Origin: Gammaproteobacteria bacterium
GTDB taxonomy: Bacteria; Pseudomonadota; Gammaproteobacteria; Pseudomonadales; IMCC2047
Length of the DNA stretch: 64,000 nucleotides
Direction of reading: 5' to 3'
Assembly: GCA_021773395.1 (NCBI GenBank)
Contig: JAJFKB010000010.1
Span: 186,001 to 250,000 of the forward strand
The translations under genes and the position numbers were made by a program. Below are positions 39,977 to 48,946 of the stretch, piece after piece (the stretch's first letter is position 1; each line of letters opens with the position of its first letter). The notes beneath the pieces were generated by a model, which saw only the letters and a program-made list of their open reading frames with translations, searched no databases and was not told the DNA's origin.

Positions 39977-42247
39977 TCAGAAACGGAACGTTCCCTGCAA
40001 AATGGCGCTCCTTGGCGCTTCTGTAATACCGAAATAACTACCCGAGAAGAAATTGATGTCATTGGCGAATCCCATGGTTTCCTCATCGCCCAGGTTACGA
40101 CCAATTAGCGAAACCTGCCAACGCCCTTCTGCTTCAGCGAGCGTAATACGTGCATCCACTTTGGTAAAACTGTCCTGTACCGTAAAGGGATCGAGGTCCA
40201 GCGCCAGCTCTTTTTCATCCTCGCCATACACCCGGACAAATCCGATTAGCTCCAGTTGATCACCGAGCGGCCATACATATTCCGCCGTGATGTTATAGGA
40301 ATAATCTGGCGCATACTGCAGCGGTTTGCTGCTCAAATCCTGAGAGCCATCAGGACACATTCCGTTACTCACCTGAAACTGACTGCAAGAGGCCGTATCA
40401 AACTCATCGTATTCCGCGTCCAGCAATGCCAATGTTGCCGTCAAGGTTAATGCTTCGGTAGCACGCCACTGCAGGTCCATCTCTGCACCCTGGGTAATAG
40501 CTGACGCTGCATTACCCACGGCGAATGTCGCCGGCCCAATTAATGTACTCACCTGGAGATCGTCGTATTCATTACGGAAGATGGAGAAATTCAGCCTGGC
40601 CGCACCGTCAGCAAGGGTAAGTTTCCCACCCAGTTCAACAGAGACCACCTCCTCTTCCTCAAAATCAAAGCGCCCGTCCGATGCAGCCGCCTGGTTTGCT
40701 ACCAGCTGGTGATCAAAGCCCCCGCCTTTAAACCCTTTTTTCACAGATGCGTAGTACATGCTGTTATCGGTCGGCCGCCACTGCAAAACCACACCCGGTG
40801 AGAAATCGCTTTCCGACCGGTCTCCTTTGACATCATGTACATTAAACACACCGGCCGGCCCACCGGAACCGGGCCCGGGGACAGGGTCTTTTCCGTAAAG
40901 TGCAGCTGGAAACTGCACTGACGCACCATCTTTCTCCTCTTTGGTATAGCGACCTTCCAGGGTGATATCCCACTGGTCATTCAAATGCAAGGTCACTTGC
41001 CCAAAAGCTGCCAGCGTGTCACCGTCCTGTTCGGTCAGGATACGGCGATTACGGTTGAAGGTATTGGGGCCCAGAGCACCAATGTTCAGATCAAAATCTG
41101 ATGTCAGATCATGGTCCTGGTAAAACAACCCGACAATATAGTCAAAACGGCCTCCGCCATTGGAAGCCAGACGGAATTCCTGACTTAACTGTTCGTAATC
41201 CTCTTCGATATCGATCATGAAATTTTCAATACCGGTGTAGGTTGCATTTCCCGCATCGGCATACTCATATTCCGCATAACCGGTCAGTGAGGTAAAGGTT
41301 ACATTTTCCAGTTGCCACTCAAGGGTCATTCCGTAAGTACTGGCTTCGGTATCCTGAAACTCAAACCCGCTGACTCCGTTGCGCTCATCTGTAACACTGC
41401 GGGTATCGTTTAATTTGCAGTCCTCTCTGATACCCAGCGCAGTAATAACACCGACCATCTGGGGGGTACAGTGAATCACCTGCATATTACGGCCTTCGCG
41501 CTCCACATCACTAAACCCGTATTGAAACAGCGCACTAAAGGTGTCTGTCGGCTCGAACAACACGCTCAGACGTCCAGCAAGATCATCCCGACTCTGATCA
41601 TCGTTACCTGTCTCTTTGTTCTCAAGATAGCCGTCCTTGTCCTCAAACCTTAACGCCAAGCGAGCCATCACCTTGTCACCCAGTGGCCCGGAAATGGCAC
41701 CCTCATAGGTTTCACCTTCGGCTCCTTCAAACTCTTCGGCGACGGTGATCCACCCTTCCAATTCGGAAGTCGGCTTTGCCGTGGTAATATTGATTGCACC
41801 CGCAGTGGTATTTTTCCCGATTATCGCACCCTGCGGGCCTTTTAATACCTCAACACGCTCCAGATCCAGAAATTGCAGGCGGCTGAAACGGCTGCGGCCA
41901 TAGAAGAAGCCATCCACAACCTGACCAACGGCCTGTTCAAACCCGAAATTGACGCCCGGCCCCAACCCCCGCAGAAAAATCTGATCGCCACCGAAAGCTT
42001 CTGAAACATGCAACGCCGGAATAGTAGGCGCCAGCGTTTCAATTTTTTCTATTCCGCTCGCTCGCATCTGTTCTCCCATTACCGCTTGCACTGCGATGGG
42101 GACATCCTGGAGATTCTGTTCCCGTTTTTGCGCGGTTACGACAACTTCCTCCAGCACAAGACCTGACTCGGCTGAAACACCGGATGCCATTAAGCTCATT
42201 ATGGGAACCGCTAACAGTAATCTGTTTCTTTTAGTTGAATCTTTCAT
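39977..42247 (-). CDS. TonB-dependent outer-membrane receptor
   Basis: 756 residues. Signal peptide, a TonB-box-like segment LEEVVVTAQKREQNL, a plug domain (AVQAVMGEQMRASGIEKIET, RVEVLKGPQGAIIGKNTTAG) and a 22-strand barrel ending in aromatic residue F (TFRF). It imports a substrate too large or scarce for porins, here probably a sulfated or hydrophobic organic compound because it is flanked by two sulfatase genes on the same strand. GGGAGG lies upstream of the ATG at 42247. The plug/box type is that of the large family common in sphingomonads and marine gammaproteobacteria. Confidence 0.95.
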   Translation of the reverse strand: MKDSTKRNRLLLAVPIMSLMASGVSAESGLVLEEVVVTAQKREQNLQDVPIAVQAVMGEQMRASGIEKIETLAPTIPALHVSEAFGGDQIFLRGLGPGVNFGFEQAVGQVVDGFFYGRSRFSRLQFLDLERVEVLKGPQGAIIGKNTTAGAINITTAKPTSELEGWITVAEEFEGAEGETYEGAISGPLGDKVMARLALRFEDKDGYLENKETGNDDQSRDDLAGRLSVLFEPTDTFSALFQYGFSDVEREGRNMQVIHCTPQMVGVITALGIREDCKLNDTRSVTDERNGVSGFEFQDTEASTYGMTLEWQLENVTFTSLTGYAEYEYADAGNATYTGIENFMIDIEEDYEQLSQEFRLASNGGGRFDYIVGLFYQDHDLTSDFDLNIGALGPNTFNRNRRILTEQDGDTLAAFGQVTLHLNDQWDITLEGRYTKEEKDGASVQFPAALYGKDPVPGPGSGGPAGVFNVHDVKGDRSESDFSPGVVLQWRPTDNSMYYASVKKGFKGGGFDHQLVANQAAASDGRFDFEEEEVVSVELGGKLTLADGAARLNFSIFRNEYDDLQVSTLIGPATFAVGNAASAITQGAEMDLQWRATEALTLTATLALLDAEYDEFDTASCSQFQVSNGMCPDGSQDLSSKPLQYAPDYSYNITAEYVWPLGDQLELIGFVRVYGEDEKELALDLDPFTVQDSFTKVDARITLAEAEGRWQVSLIGRNLGDEETMGFANDINFFSGSYFGITEAPRSAILQGTFRF

Positions 42248-42340
42248 TTTTTGTCCTCCCTGTTCGGACAGCTTGATAACACAAACACCTGGTTGGCCAG
42301 ACAGCAATCGCGTGAAAGCCACTGCCTGGCATGGCCATTT

Positions 42341-43927
42341 TTAAAATATTCCCGACGGCAAAACGCGATGCGGGTATTTTTTAATCATCTGTTTATGTTT
42401 GCCAATAATTCTCTGGAAGGGCACAACATAGGAAAGATGGTGGTACATGGAGCCGAATTTCTCACCGGGGTCGCGCGTAATATTGTACACCTCCATATTG
42501 GGCAACCCCCCTTTGCTGCCCGGCTTGATATGCAACTTCATATTATCCATGCGTACCGCTGCCAGGCGGTTGCCGCTGTAATGGAAAATATAGTTACGAC
42601 GTCCATGTCCATTTCCGTTTAATAACAGCGCCGTTTGATCCAGGCCATCAACTATCCGGTCTGAAGGTATTTTATCCTTCACCCCGGCAATTCGTGCTGC
42701 GGTGGTGAACAGATCCGTCGTAGAGATCATGTCATGAACCGTCTGGCCTGACTCAATCACCCCTGGCCACCAGGCAAGGCCGGGTGTGCGAACCCCACCC
42801 TCATACACCTCTCCTTTTCCTCCACGCAGCCATGAATAGCCGCTGTCCGGCCAGAAAGCATACATAGGCCCATTATCGCTAACCCACACAACTAACGTGT
42901 TTTCTGCAACACCCTCTTTTTGCAAGGTATCCAGCAACTCCTTGACATAATCATCGTGTTGAGCCAGTTCCGCAGATTGCAGATTGGGTACGTCATAACC
43001 GGGACGACCACGAAACTCCCTGGGTGATGCCGCCATTTGCTGTGCATAACTGGCCCAGTAGATAAAAAAAGGCTGTTTGGATTTTGCGTTTGCCTTGATA
43101 TATTTTTTGATACGTTTGATATTGCCGCTTTCCATGTCCGGCATTGATGTAGGCCCCAAGGGCTCAACCTCTTTACGTCCTTTACCCTTAATCCCTTCAA
43201 AATGACCATGAACCTTAATACCGTACTTTTCTTCATAATCTTTAAAGGACCCGGGGAAATCATACTCATAGCCATTACCGTCGATCGTTTCAGCCTGATA
43301 ATATGCCTCCATATTCGCCCAGGAATACGGCTTGCCGTTATACAGTCCATAATAGGCATAATCGAAGCCCTGACGCTCGGGAGCATGCTCTTCCAGTTCA
43401 CCAACATGCCATTTGCCGAACATGGCTGTCTTATAGCCAGCCTTCGACAGCATTTCTGCCACCGTCACCTCTTCATCAGCCAAACCCTGTTTCTGACCTG
43501 GCCAAAGCACAATATCCACACCGGTTCTTACCGGATGACGGCCCGTCAGCAATGCCAGGCGCGTGGGTGTACAGGAAGGCTCAGAATAATGGGATGTAAA
43601 TTTAATGCCCTGTTCGGCCATGGTATCTAGGTTTGGTGTTGGCGTACCTCGCAGAATACCGCCACCATAGGAGCCCAATTCTCCCCATCCGATATCATCC
43701 GCCAGTATGTAGACAATATTGGGCTTCTTGCCATATTTTTTCTCCAGCTGAGCCAGCCTCTCATCAATCTGCTCATCCTGTCTGGCCCACCATTCAGCCT
43801 GTACCTTTTGCTCATCAATAAACGGCTGATCAGCCTGGTACGCCTGTGCAGCTGTGCCAGCCATTCCTGCAAAGACAATGGTCATGCATAGCTGGCTCAG
43901 CAATTTTTCCCTCAATAGCCTGGACAT
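42341..43927 (-). CDS. Type I arylsulfatase, periplasmic (second copy)
   Basis: 528 residues. Signal peptide with likely cut after AQA, metal-binding ILADDIGWGELGS, and the formylglycine motif SCTPTRLALLTG (Cys near 119). Strongly similar throughout to the sulfatase at 38308, so the two arose by duplication and now flank the TonB receptor. GGAGAG precedes the ATG at 43927. It is the first gene of the minus-strand run sulfatase - receptor - sulfatase - (cytochrome) and is divergent from an AraC regulator that probably controls the operon. Confidence 0.93.
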   Translation of the reverse strand: MSRLLREKLLSQLCMTIVFAGMAGTAAQAYQADQPFIDEQKVQAEWWARQDEQIDERLAQLEKKYGKKPNIVYILADDIGWGELGSYGGGILRGTPTPNLDTMAEQGIKFTSHYSEPSCTPTRLALLTGRHPVRTGVDIVLWPGQKQGLADEEVTVAEMLSKAGYKTAMFGKWHVGELEEHAPERQGFDYAYYGLYNGKPYSWANMEAYYQAETIDGNGYEYDFPGSFKDYEEKYGIKVHGHFEGIKGKGRKEVEPLGPTSMPDMESGNIKRIKKYIKANAKSKQPFFIYWASYAQQMAASPREFRGRPGYDVPNLQSAELAQHDDYVKELLDTLQKEGVAENTLVVWVSDNGPMYAFWPDSGYSWLRGGKGEVYEGGVRTPGLAWWPGVIESGQTVHDMISTTDLFTTAARIAGVKDKIPSDRIVDGLDQTALLLNGNGHGRRNYIFHYSGNRLAAVRMDNMKLHIKPGSKGGLPNMEVYNITRDPGEKFGSMYHHLSYVVPFQRIIGKHKQMIKKYPHRVLPSGIF

Positions 43928-43971
43928 AGTTCTCTCCGATCGCAATATCAAGGCATAGCTTAATTGGGTTT

Positions 43972-43984
43972 ACCGGAATCCGGT
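43972..43984. promoter_or_regulatory. Palindrome in the sulfatase/araC divergent promoter region
   Basis: ACCGGA-A-TCCGGT is a perfect 13-bp palindrome 45 bp upstream of the sulfatase start. It is a candidate regulator site; AraC proteins usually bind direct repeats, so another regulator is possible. Confidence 0.4.
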
Positions 43985-44182
43985 TATCATAAAAGCGCGG
44001 AGGCTTTCAGTTTTGCGCAACCATTTACATCAATAGACCCCGCATCTGAAACGCTCCAAAATACCATTCCGATACAAACATTTATTCTGGAAAGCAGCTA
44101 GCTGCCTCGCCTTGAAAATTGATTGGCGGCAACCATTAACCGGCGTACAATCAAATATGGCTAATACGTTGAGGTAGCCTTT

Positions 44183-45175
44183 ATGCAGGGCTTTTTGATT
44201 AACAAGGGAGAAATTCCTCTGGCATCATATGAATTTCTCGATGCCAAAACCCATGCTGAGGCAGAGAAAGCCCTGGCGAACGCAGTTGAACCGAGACGCT
44301 TTTCAAGTACGAAGCGCTTCGGGGCTCAGGGTATCAAGGTCACAAAATATCAATTGGCCAGCATTCAGATATATGGCCTATATTTCAATGGTCCGCTTAA
44401 TATTAGTTCCGACACGCTTCAATCAGTCAATATTATCTACCCCGTTCAAGGCAAACTCAGAACAGGCTCGGATATTCGTGATCGCACCATCGGCTGCGGT
44501 AAAGCAAGAATTGATTCACCGGGAGGCAGGGTCGCTGTTGAATGGGATACCAGAAGCACCTCCATCGTCACAAGAATTCCGAAAGATACGCTTAATCATT
44601 ACTGCAACCAGCTCTACGATATTGACACCCATAGCAGCATTCAATTTGCACCCACGCTCGACCTAACCGAGAAAGCGGGGATCAGCGTACAGAATATTTT
44701 AAATACTATACTGGCGGAAGCTGAAAACAAGCACTCATTGGTCAATCAGGGTACATTGGTGAATCATTTTGAAGAGCTGTTTATCACGGCGCTACTCAAC
44801 GCCCAGCCTAATTCTCTGAGCGAAGCTTTATATGACCGTAATAGACAGGTTAAACCGTTCTATATCAAAAGAGCCGTCGATTACATCCACGAAAATGTGG
44901 CCGGATTGACGATGCTTTCAGAATTGGTAGAGGCGACGGGTGTGAGCCTGAGAACCCTGCAAAACGGTTTTGCCAAATACTATAACACCGGCCCGAGCAA
45001 CTTTATAAAACAGCTGAGATTGCGAAAGGCGCGGGAGGAACTTAAAAGCGCAAGCCACGGTGAAACTACCGTGGCAGATGTCGCTGCAAAATGGGGCTTT
45101 TACAACCCCTGTAGTTTTTCACAGAACTACAAAAAAATGTTCGGAGAAAGCCCGTCCGCCACCTTACGACGCTAG
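44183..45175 (+). CDS. AraC-family transcriptional regulator
   Basis: 330 residues. N-terminal AraC_binding_2-type domain and C-terminal double helix-turn-helix (LSELVEATGVSLRTLQNGFA and VADVAAKWGFYNPCSFSQNY, ending MFGESPSATLRR). GAGGTAG precedes the ATG. It is divergent from the sulfatase operon and probably its activator. It shares its domain layout with the regulator at 2648 but not obvious close identity. The gene ends 15 bp before the truncated oxidase copy. Confidence 0.88.
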   Translation: MQGFLINKGEIPLASYEFLDAKTHAEAEKALANAVEPRRFSSTKRFGAQGIKVTKYQLASIQIYGLYFNGPLNISSDTLQSVNIIYPVQGKLRTGSDIRDRTIGCGKARIDSPGGRVAVEWDTRSTSIVTRIPKDTLNHYCNQLYDIDTHSSIQFAPTLDLTEKAGISVQNILNTILAEAENKHSLVNQGTLVNHFEELFITALLNAQPNSLSEALYDRNRQVKPFYIKRAVDYIHENVAGLTMLSELVEATGVSLRTLQNGFAKYYNTGPSNFIKQLRLRKAREELKSASHGETTVADVAAKWGFYNPCSFSQNYKKMFGESPSATLRR

Positions 45176-45189
45176 CGGCCCCTCCCACG

Positions 45190-45738
45190 TCAACCCAGAC
45201 CGCCTATGGCTTCAGACTGTGTTAAATAGTGGTGAAATACACTGTCCGGATCATATTTTTCCCGCAATTCGCCCAATCGTTGCCAGTTCTCGGGCGAGTG
45301 ACATTTCTGATAGCGATCCTTATGACGAGGCTCCACTTCATTCGGATAATGTCCAACTGCAAAAGGATCCATTAGCGGCAATGTTCCACTGAGCCAGCTG
45401 TAGTTCTTGTCATCATTCGCTTCGTCGTCCCAGATCGCATAGCAGCCAACAAAACAGTCTGCTACCCAAGAGAAACAAGAGTCCTGCTTCTCCTCTAGCT
45501 GCATATTGTAGGAAGCCAGGATATGACAGTCTTTGGTTGGTACTTTATGCATATGACTAGCCAGCGCATGCAAGGTCGCGCTCCCATCATTGGTCAGCAC
45601 ATTATCCACGATGTAACGCCCCTGGCGGCCTGCTGGATCTTTCAGACTGAAATAGCGATCATACAACCCTTTAAAGCTATACTCCTGGTACTCCGCCTGG
45701 ACGACAATTTTGGTCGCCAATACCGATTCCGCAAAGGG
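45190..45738 (-). pseudogene. Truncated FAD-linked oxidase, C-terminal 180 residues only
   Basis: The minus-strand frame encodes a close copy of the last third of the oxidase at 54540 (shared segments include YSFKGLYDRYFSLKDPAGRQ, VADCFVGCYAIWD and MDPFAVGHYPNEVEPRHKDR). Homology stops abruptly at 45738, within the sequence GATTCCGCAAAGGGT, so the FAD-binding part, the Tat signal and any start codon are missing. Most differences from the intact copy are at third codon positions, which implies the gene was under selection before it was cut. The fragment has no ribosome site and should be inactive. Confidence 0.88.
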
Positions 45739-45767
45739 TCATAAGTATTGACTTCCAACGCATAATG

Positions 45768-45781
45768 AATGAATATTCATT
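45768..45781. promoter_or_regulatory. Probable TetR operator upstream of the crotonase gene
   Basis: AATGAATATTCATT is a perfect 14-bp palindrome, in the larger context TAATGAATGAATATTCATTT. It resembles the sites at 47073, 52007 and 52391 and lies 80 bp upstream of the crotonase start. Confidence 0.6.
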
Positions 45782-45860
45782 TAATCAGTCAAGCAAACCT
45801 ACCGTTGTCTGGACATCCGATTACGAATCGATCAATTTTCAGCTAAAGTGGAAAGTTCCT

Positions 45861-46619
45861 ATGCACAAGCTAGCTATCAACAACAAAACGGCCACCATCA
45901 CCCTGTCGCGCCCCCCCGTCAATGCGATCAATGTGGAATGGATAGACGCCTTCAACCAGATTCTTGACGAGTTGGAGAGCAACACTAACCTGTCGGTTTT
46001 ACATATTCGTAGCGAACAGAAAGTATTTTGTGCCGGAGCAGATCTCACTCTGACCCGCAAGGCCTGCGAGTCTGAAGCGGGTATCGAAGAGATGATCAGC
46101 ACCATCAGGGATCTGCAGCGCCTGTATGACCGAATTGAATCATCTCCCCTGGTTAGCATCGCCGAAATGAATGGTGCCGCCATGGGCGGTGGCATGGAAC
46201 TGGCACTAGCCTGTGACTTGCGCGTGGTTGCCCGGGAGGCCCGGATTGGACTGCCCGAGGCGAGACTGGGCCTGCTCCCAGGTGCCGGCGGAACGCAACG
46301 TTTGACTCTACTGTGCGGCAGGGCTATTGCCAGTCGCCTGATACTCTCTGCGGAACTCGTCGACGGGTCGACCGCCGTTGAACTGGGTATTGCGCAGTGG
46401 TCCGTACCACGCAGTGAACTGAAGGATTTTGCGTTAAATCTCGCCAACAATATAGGCAGCATGAGTGCGGATGCGATCCGCGCCTGCAAGGCCTGCATCC
46501 TGGCCGCCACAGATCTGGAGCTGAACGGCTTTGAGGAAGAGCTGTCTGGCACCCGAAACTTGATGAAAACCGAAGAAACCAGCCGGCTGGTAAAGGCCTT
46601 TCTCGATAAGAGTGCCTGA
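45861..46619 (+). CDS. Enoyl-CoA hydratase/isomerase family protein
   Basis: 252 residues. Crotonase fold with both oxyanion-hole segments (VFCAGADLTLT and AAMGGGMELALACD) and the classic catalytic loop GLPEARLGLLPGAGGTQRL, which carries a Glu after the proline, so true hydratase activity is plausible. I chose ATG at 45861 because GGAAAG precedes it and the protein then begins with the usual beta strand MHKLAINNKTATITLSRPP. It lies on the left edge of the catabolic island and has a TetR-type palindrome upstream. Confidence 0.9.
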   Translation: MHKLAINNKTATITLSRPPVNAINVEWIDAFNQILDELESNTNLSVLHIRSEQKVFCAGADLTLTRKACESEAGIEEMISTIRDLQRLYDRIESSPLVSIAEMNGAAMGGGMELALACDLRVVAREARIGLPEARLGLLPGAGGTQRLTLLCGRAIASRLILSAELVDGSTAVELGIAQWSVPRSELKDFALNLANNIGSMSADAIRACKACILAATDLELNGFEEELSGTRNLMKTEETSRLVKAFLDKSA

Positions 46620-46712
46620 TCAAAGGGCAGCACACTCCCCTTGTAATCCAGCGGGTATTAATGTTGTGAACCATCCACCTCCAGTGCTGAGAATTTGCTT
46701 TTGTTTGAGATT

Positions 46713-46900
46713 ACGGCTGTACTCGGTATTGATATTGCCGGTATTGAGATTACAAAAGGCGCTTTTAATCTACATGGGGTTGTTCCGACAGGTAAAGTTG
46801 TTTTAAAGAAGCAATTTCCGCGAACTAAACTCTCGGCATTTATTGCCTGTTTTCCGCCCTGCCTCATTGTCATGGAATCCTGCTCTGGTGCGAATGAATA
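46713..46900 (+). pseudogene. IS110-family transposase, N-terminal fragment
   Basis: The peptide TAVLGIDIAGIEITKGAFNL HGV, then GKVVLKKQFPRTKLSAFIA and CLIVMESCSGA, matches the N-terminal DEDD catalytic domain of IS110 transposases (first Asp in GIDIA, Glu in MESC). Homology ends after about 62 codons; the sequence that follows is unrelated and the rest of the roughly 330-residue protein is absent. A remnant of an IS insertion at the edge of the TetR gene. Confidence 0.75.
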
Positions 46901-46992
46901 TTTGAAGCTGCCAGCAGACCCTCAATGCGTGCGTTGCGATCAAGCAAACGACACCTCATCTTCCGAGTCTCCTGTAGCCACTCTGTCCGTCT

Positions 46993-47020
46993 CATTGGGC
47001 ATCTCCTTCGATGCCCAATG
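46993..47020. repeat. Perfect 10-bp inverted repeat upstream of tetR
   Basis: CATTGGGCAT and ATGCCCAATG flank an 8-base loop. No T-run follows on either strand, so a terminator function is doubtful; it may be a relic of the mobile element or a transcription barrier before the tetR promoter. Confidence 0.45.
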
Positions 47021-47055
47021 AAAACCGGACAGATCATCTGCTACAAGACAGGCGT

Positions 47056-47088
47056 TTGACAATTGCGGTTAAATGAACAACCATTCAT
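47056..47088 (+). promoter_or_regulatory. tetR promoter region with overlapping operator
   Basis: A consensus -35 box TTGACA (47056-47061) is followed by ATGAA-N6-TTCAT (47073-47088), related to the island palindromes. The site sits in the spacer/-10 area, the expected position for autorepression. No clear -10 hexamer was found at 16-18 bp. Confidence 0.5.
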
Positions 47089-47120
47089 CATATTTATATA
47101 AATACGAGAAGAGCAGATCA

Positions 47121-47795
47121 ATGGCCGTTGAAGAATCCACAATGATTGACGAAGTGTACAGCCAGGTTACCGACCCCAAACTGGTACGAGAGCGCCGCAG
47201 TCAGATTGTCGCCGCTGCGGTCAAACTCTTTTCCGAAGAGGGCTACTATCGCACCACCATACAAAAAATAGCCCGTGAAGCGCGTGTCAGCCCGGGCCTT
47301 ATCTATCAATATGTCAAGGACAAGGACGATGTGCTTTACCTCTCACTCAAGGACATCATGGACTCCTACTGCCATGAAATTCCACTTGCCCAAGCGGGCA
47401 TAGGGGATCCTGTCGCTCGACTGGAGGCTTCAGTTCGCGCTTACTGCAAGGTGGTCGACCAACGCAAAACCGCAACGGTACTGGCCTATCGTACTTCGGC
47501 ATTGCTGCCCCAGCAACGTCGCGAAGCGGTCAAGGCCATGGAACTCAAATCCAACCAACTGCTGAGCGAATGCATCTCGCAGGGTATCGAAGCAGGCTAT
47601 TTTAGCCCGGAACTTAACATTGAAATTGCCACTTACCAGTGCGTGATGTTCTGCCATACCTGGGCGCTTAAATATTGGCGGCTCAAAGCGTACTGTAATC
47701 TGGATCAGTATCTGCAGCAGGGGTTACCCTCGCTACTCAATGCGCTACTCTCCGCCGCAGGCCGCGACCACTACGACCGCCTGATAACCACCTGA
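47121..47795 (+). CDS. TetR-family transcriptional regulator
   Basis: 224 residues. The N-terminal helix-turn-helix domain (IVAAAVKLFSEEGYYRTTIQ, ARVSPGLIYQYVKDKDDVLY) is typical, and the C-terminal ligand domain is of the TetR_C type seen in repressors of acyl-CoA catabolism. I chose ATG at 47121 (GAGAAG upstream); ATG at 47142 is also possible. It lies in the centre of the island of acyl-CoA genes, with related palindromes in at least four promoter regions, so it is the likely repressor of the set, released by an acyl-CoA intermediate. Confidence 0.88.
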   Translation: MAVEESTMIDEVYSQVTDPKLVRERRSQIVAAAVKLFSEEGYYRTTIQKIAREARVSPGLIYQYVKDKDDVLYLSLKDIMDSYCHEIPLAQAGIGDPVARLEASVRAYCKVVDQRKTATVLAYRTSALLPQQRREAVKAMELKSNQLLSECISQGIEAGYFSPELNIEIATYQCVMFCHTWALKYWRLKAYCNLDQYLQQGLPSLLNALLSAAGRDHYDRLITT

Positions 47796-47871
47796 ACAAG
47801 CTTCTGTATTGCTGATGAGGGGCTACAGTCTCTCCATCACGTCGATACCCGGCAGACCCAGGCACCTGGTT

Positions 47872-48651
47872 TCACATGATCTCGCCGCCAGTGAGTGCTA
47901 ACGATTGCCCCGTGATCGAAGCACTGCCGGGCTGGCAAAGCCAGAGCGCCATTTCTGCAATTTCAAGTGGCTGAATAAATCGTTTTTGAGGATTGAATTT
48001 AACCAGTTCGGCCGCTGCTTCCTCTTTACTACATCCTGTTTTTGATACGATATTATCGAGCGTTTTCAGCAACATATCGGTCTCAACGTATCCAGGACAG
48101 ATTGCATTGACGGTGATTCCTTTGCGAGCGGTTTCAAGCGCCAAAGCCTTGGTCATGCCAACGACCCCGTGTTTAGCAGCACAATAGGCCGACACATACT
48201 GATAGCCGACCAGACCAGCGCTGCTGGCCACATTGACGATTCGCCCCCACTTATTTTCAAGCATGCCCGGCAGTACCACACGGGCACAATGGAAGACCCC
48301 TTTGAGATTTACCGATAGCATCCTGTCTAGTAACGCTGAATCTGTTTTTAGAAAAGGTGCCGACTCAGAGACCCCTGCATTGTTAATTAAAACCTCTACA
48401 CTTCCAAAAGTGGAGACAGCGTCGCTGAATGCTTTGCTAACAGATAGTTCGTCGGCAACGTCAACCTGTACCGCCTGGCATTGAGGCAAAACGGCCACCT
48501 GTTCCTCCAGTATCGTAAGGTTTCTCCCCATCACTGTTACCCTGGCGCCAGCTTCACTGAATACCTTTGCAACAGCAGCACCGATACCTCGGCCTCCTCC
48601 AGTTACCACGACGTGCCGTGACTCGATATTTTGCAGGTGATTTGATGTCAT
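47872..48651 (-). CDS. Short-chain dehydrogenase/reductase
   Basis: 259 residues. Classical SDR: NAD(P) motif TGGGRGIGAAVA, structural NNAG, catalytic serine in VASSAG and YCAAKHG with the Tyr/Lys pair. The sequence is close to 3-hydroxyacyl-CoA and 3-hydroxybutyrate dehydrogenases (NAICPGYVETDML, SASITGQSLALTGG). In this context it probably oxidises a 3-hydroxyacyl-CoA. It converges with tetR and has a partial TGAATAATTCA palindrome 39 bp upstream. Confidence 0.9.
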   Translation of the reverse strand: MTSNHLQNIESRHVVVTGGGRGIGAAVAKVFSEAGARVTVMGRNLTILEEQVAVLPQCQAVQVDVADELSVSKAFSDAVSTFGSVEVLINNAGVSESAPFLKTDSALLDRMLSVNLKGVFHCARVVLPGMLENKWGRIVNVASSAGLVGYQYVSAYCAAKHGVVGMTKALALETARKGITVNAICPGYVETDMLLKTLDNIVSKTGCSKEEAAAELVKFNPQKRFIQPLEIAEMALWLCQPGSASITGQSLALTGGEIM

Positions 48652-48689
48652 TATTAAGCCTATTTTCTAGGGACAGCCTGATTAATTGA

Positions 48690-48700
48690 TGAATAATTCA
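48690..48700. promoter_or_regulatory. Imperfect TetR-type palindrome upstream of the SDR gene
   Basis: TGAATAATTCA keeps the TGAAT/ATTCA arms of the stronger island sites but with a one-base centre. Weak on its own; listed because of its position before an island operon. Confidence 0.3.
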
Positions 48701-48810
48701 GGGTTAGCATCATTTATTACCAAGGCGGTTTCGGATAATAAGTGCAATTTCTCAGGGAAGAAGACTAGCTGATTTAGCTCGCCATTTTTCTCACCAAAGG
48801 AAGACGCACA

Positions 48811-48890
48811 ATGAACTGCAAACAGCTAACCGAGAATGAACGATACCAGATTTACGTGATGAATAAAGCAGGACATCGACAGAAGCGTGT
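48811..48890 (+). pseudogene. IS30-family transposase, N-terminal fragment
   Basis: The first residues MNCKQLTENERYQIYVMNKA and GHRQK match the start of IS30-family transposases (first helix-turn-helix). After about 25 codons the similarity ends and the frame runs into the 3' end of the acyl-CoA dehydrogenase gene on the other strand. AAGGAAG precedes the ATG. Only this stub of a roughly 320-residue gene is left. Confidence 0.65.
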
Positions 48891-48946
48891 TTCAGGCAAG
48901 CCTTTCACTGCATGGCGAATTAGCCAGGCACGCTTACTAAAATTAT

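Noticed and set aside
39886..40104. N-terminal extension of the sulfatase frame
   Set aside because: It overlaps the end of the TonB receptor gene and lacks a ribosome site; the signal peptide starts at 39885.
45190..45720. 176-codon ORF taken as a stand-alone gene
   Set aside because: It starts with an internal TTG without a ribosome site and is only the C-terminal third of the FAD oxidase; listed as a pseudogene.
46695..47021. 108-codon ORF taken as a complete gene
   Set aside because: Only the first part matches IS110 transposases; the remainder is unrelated sequence read through after the break.
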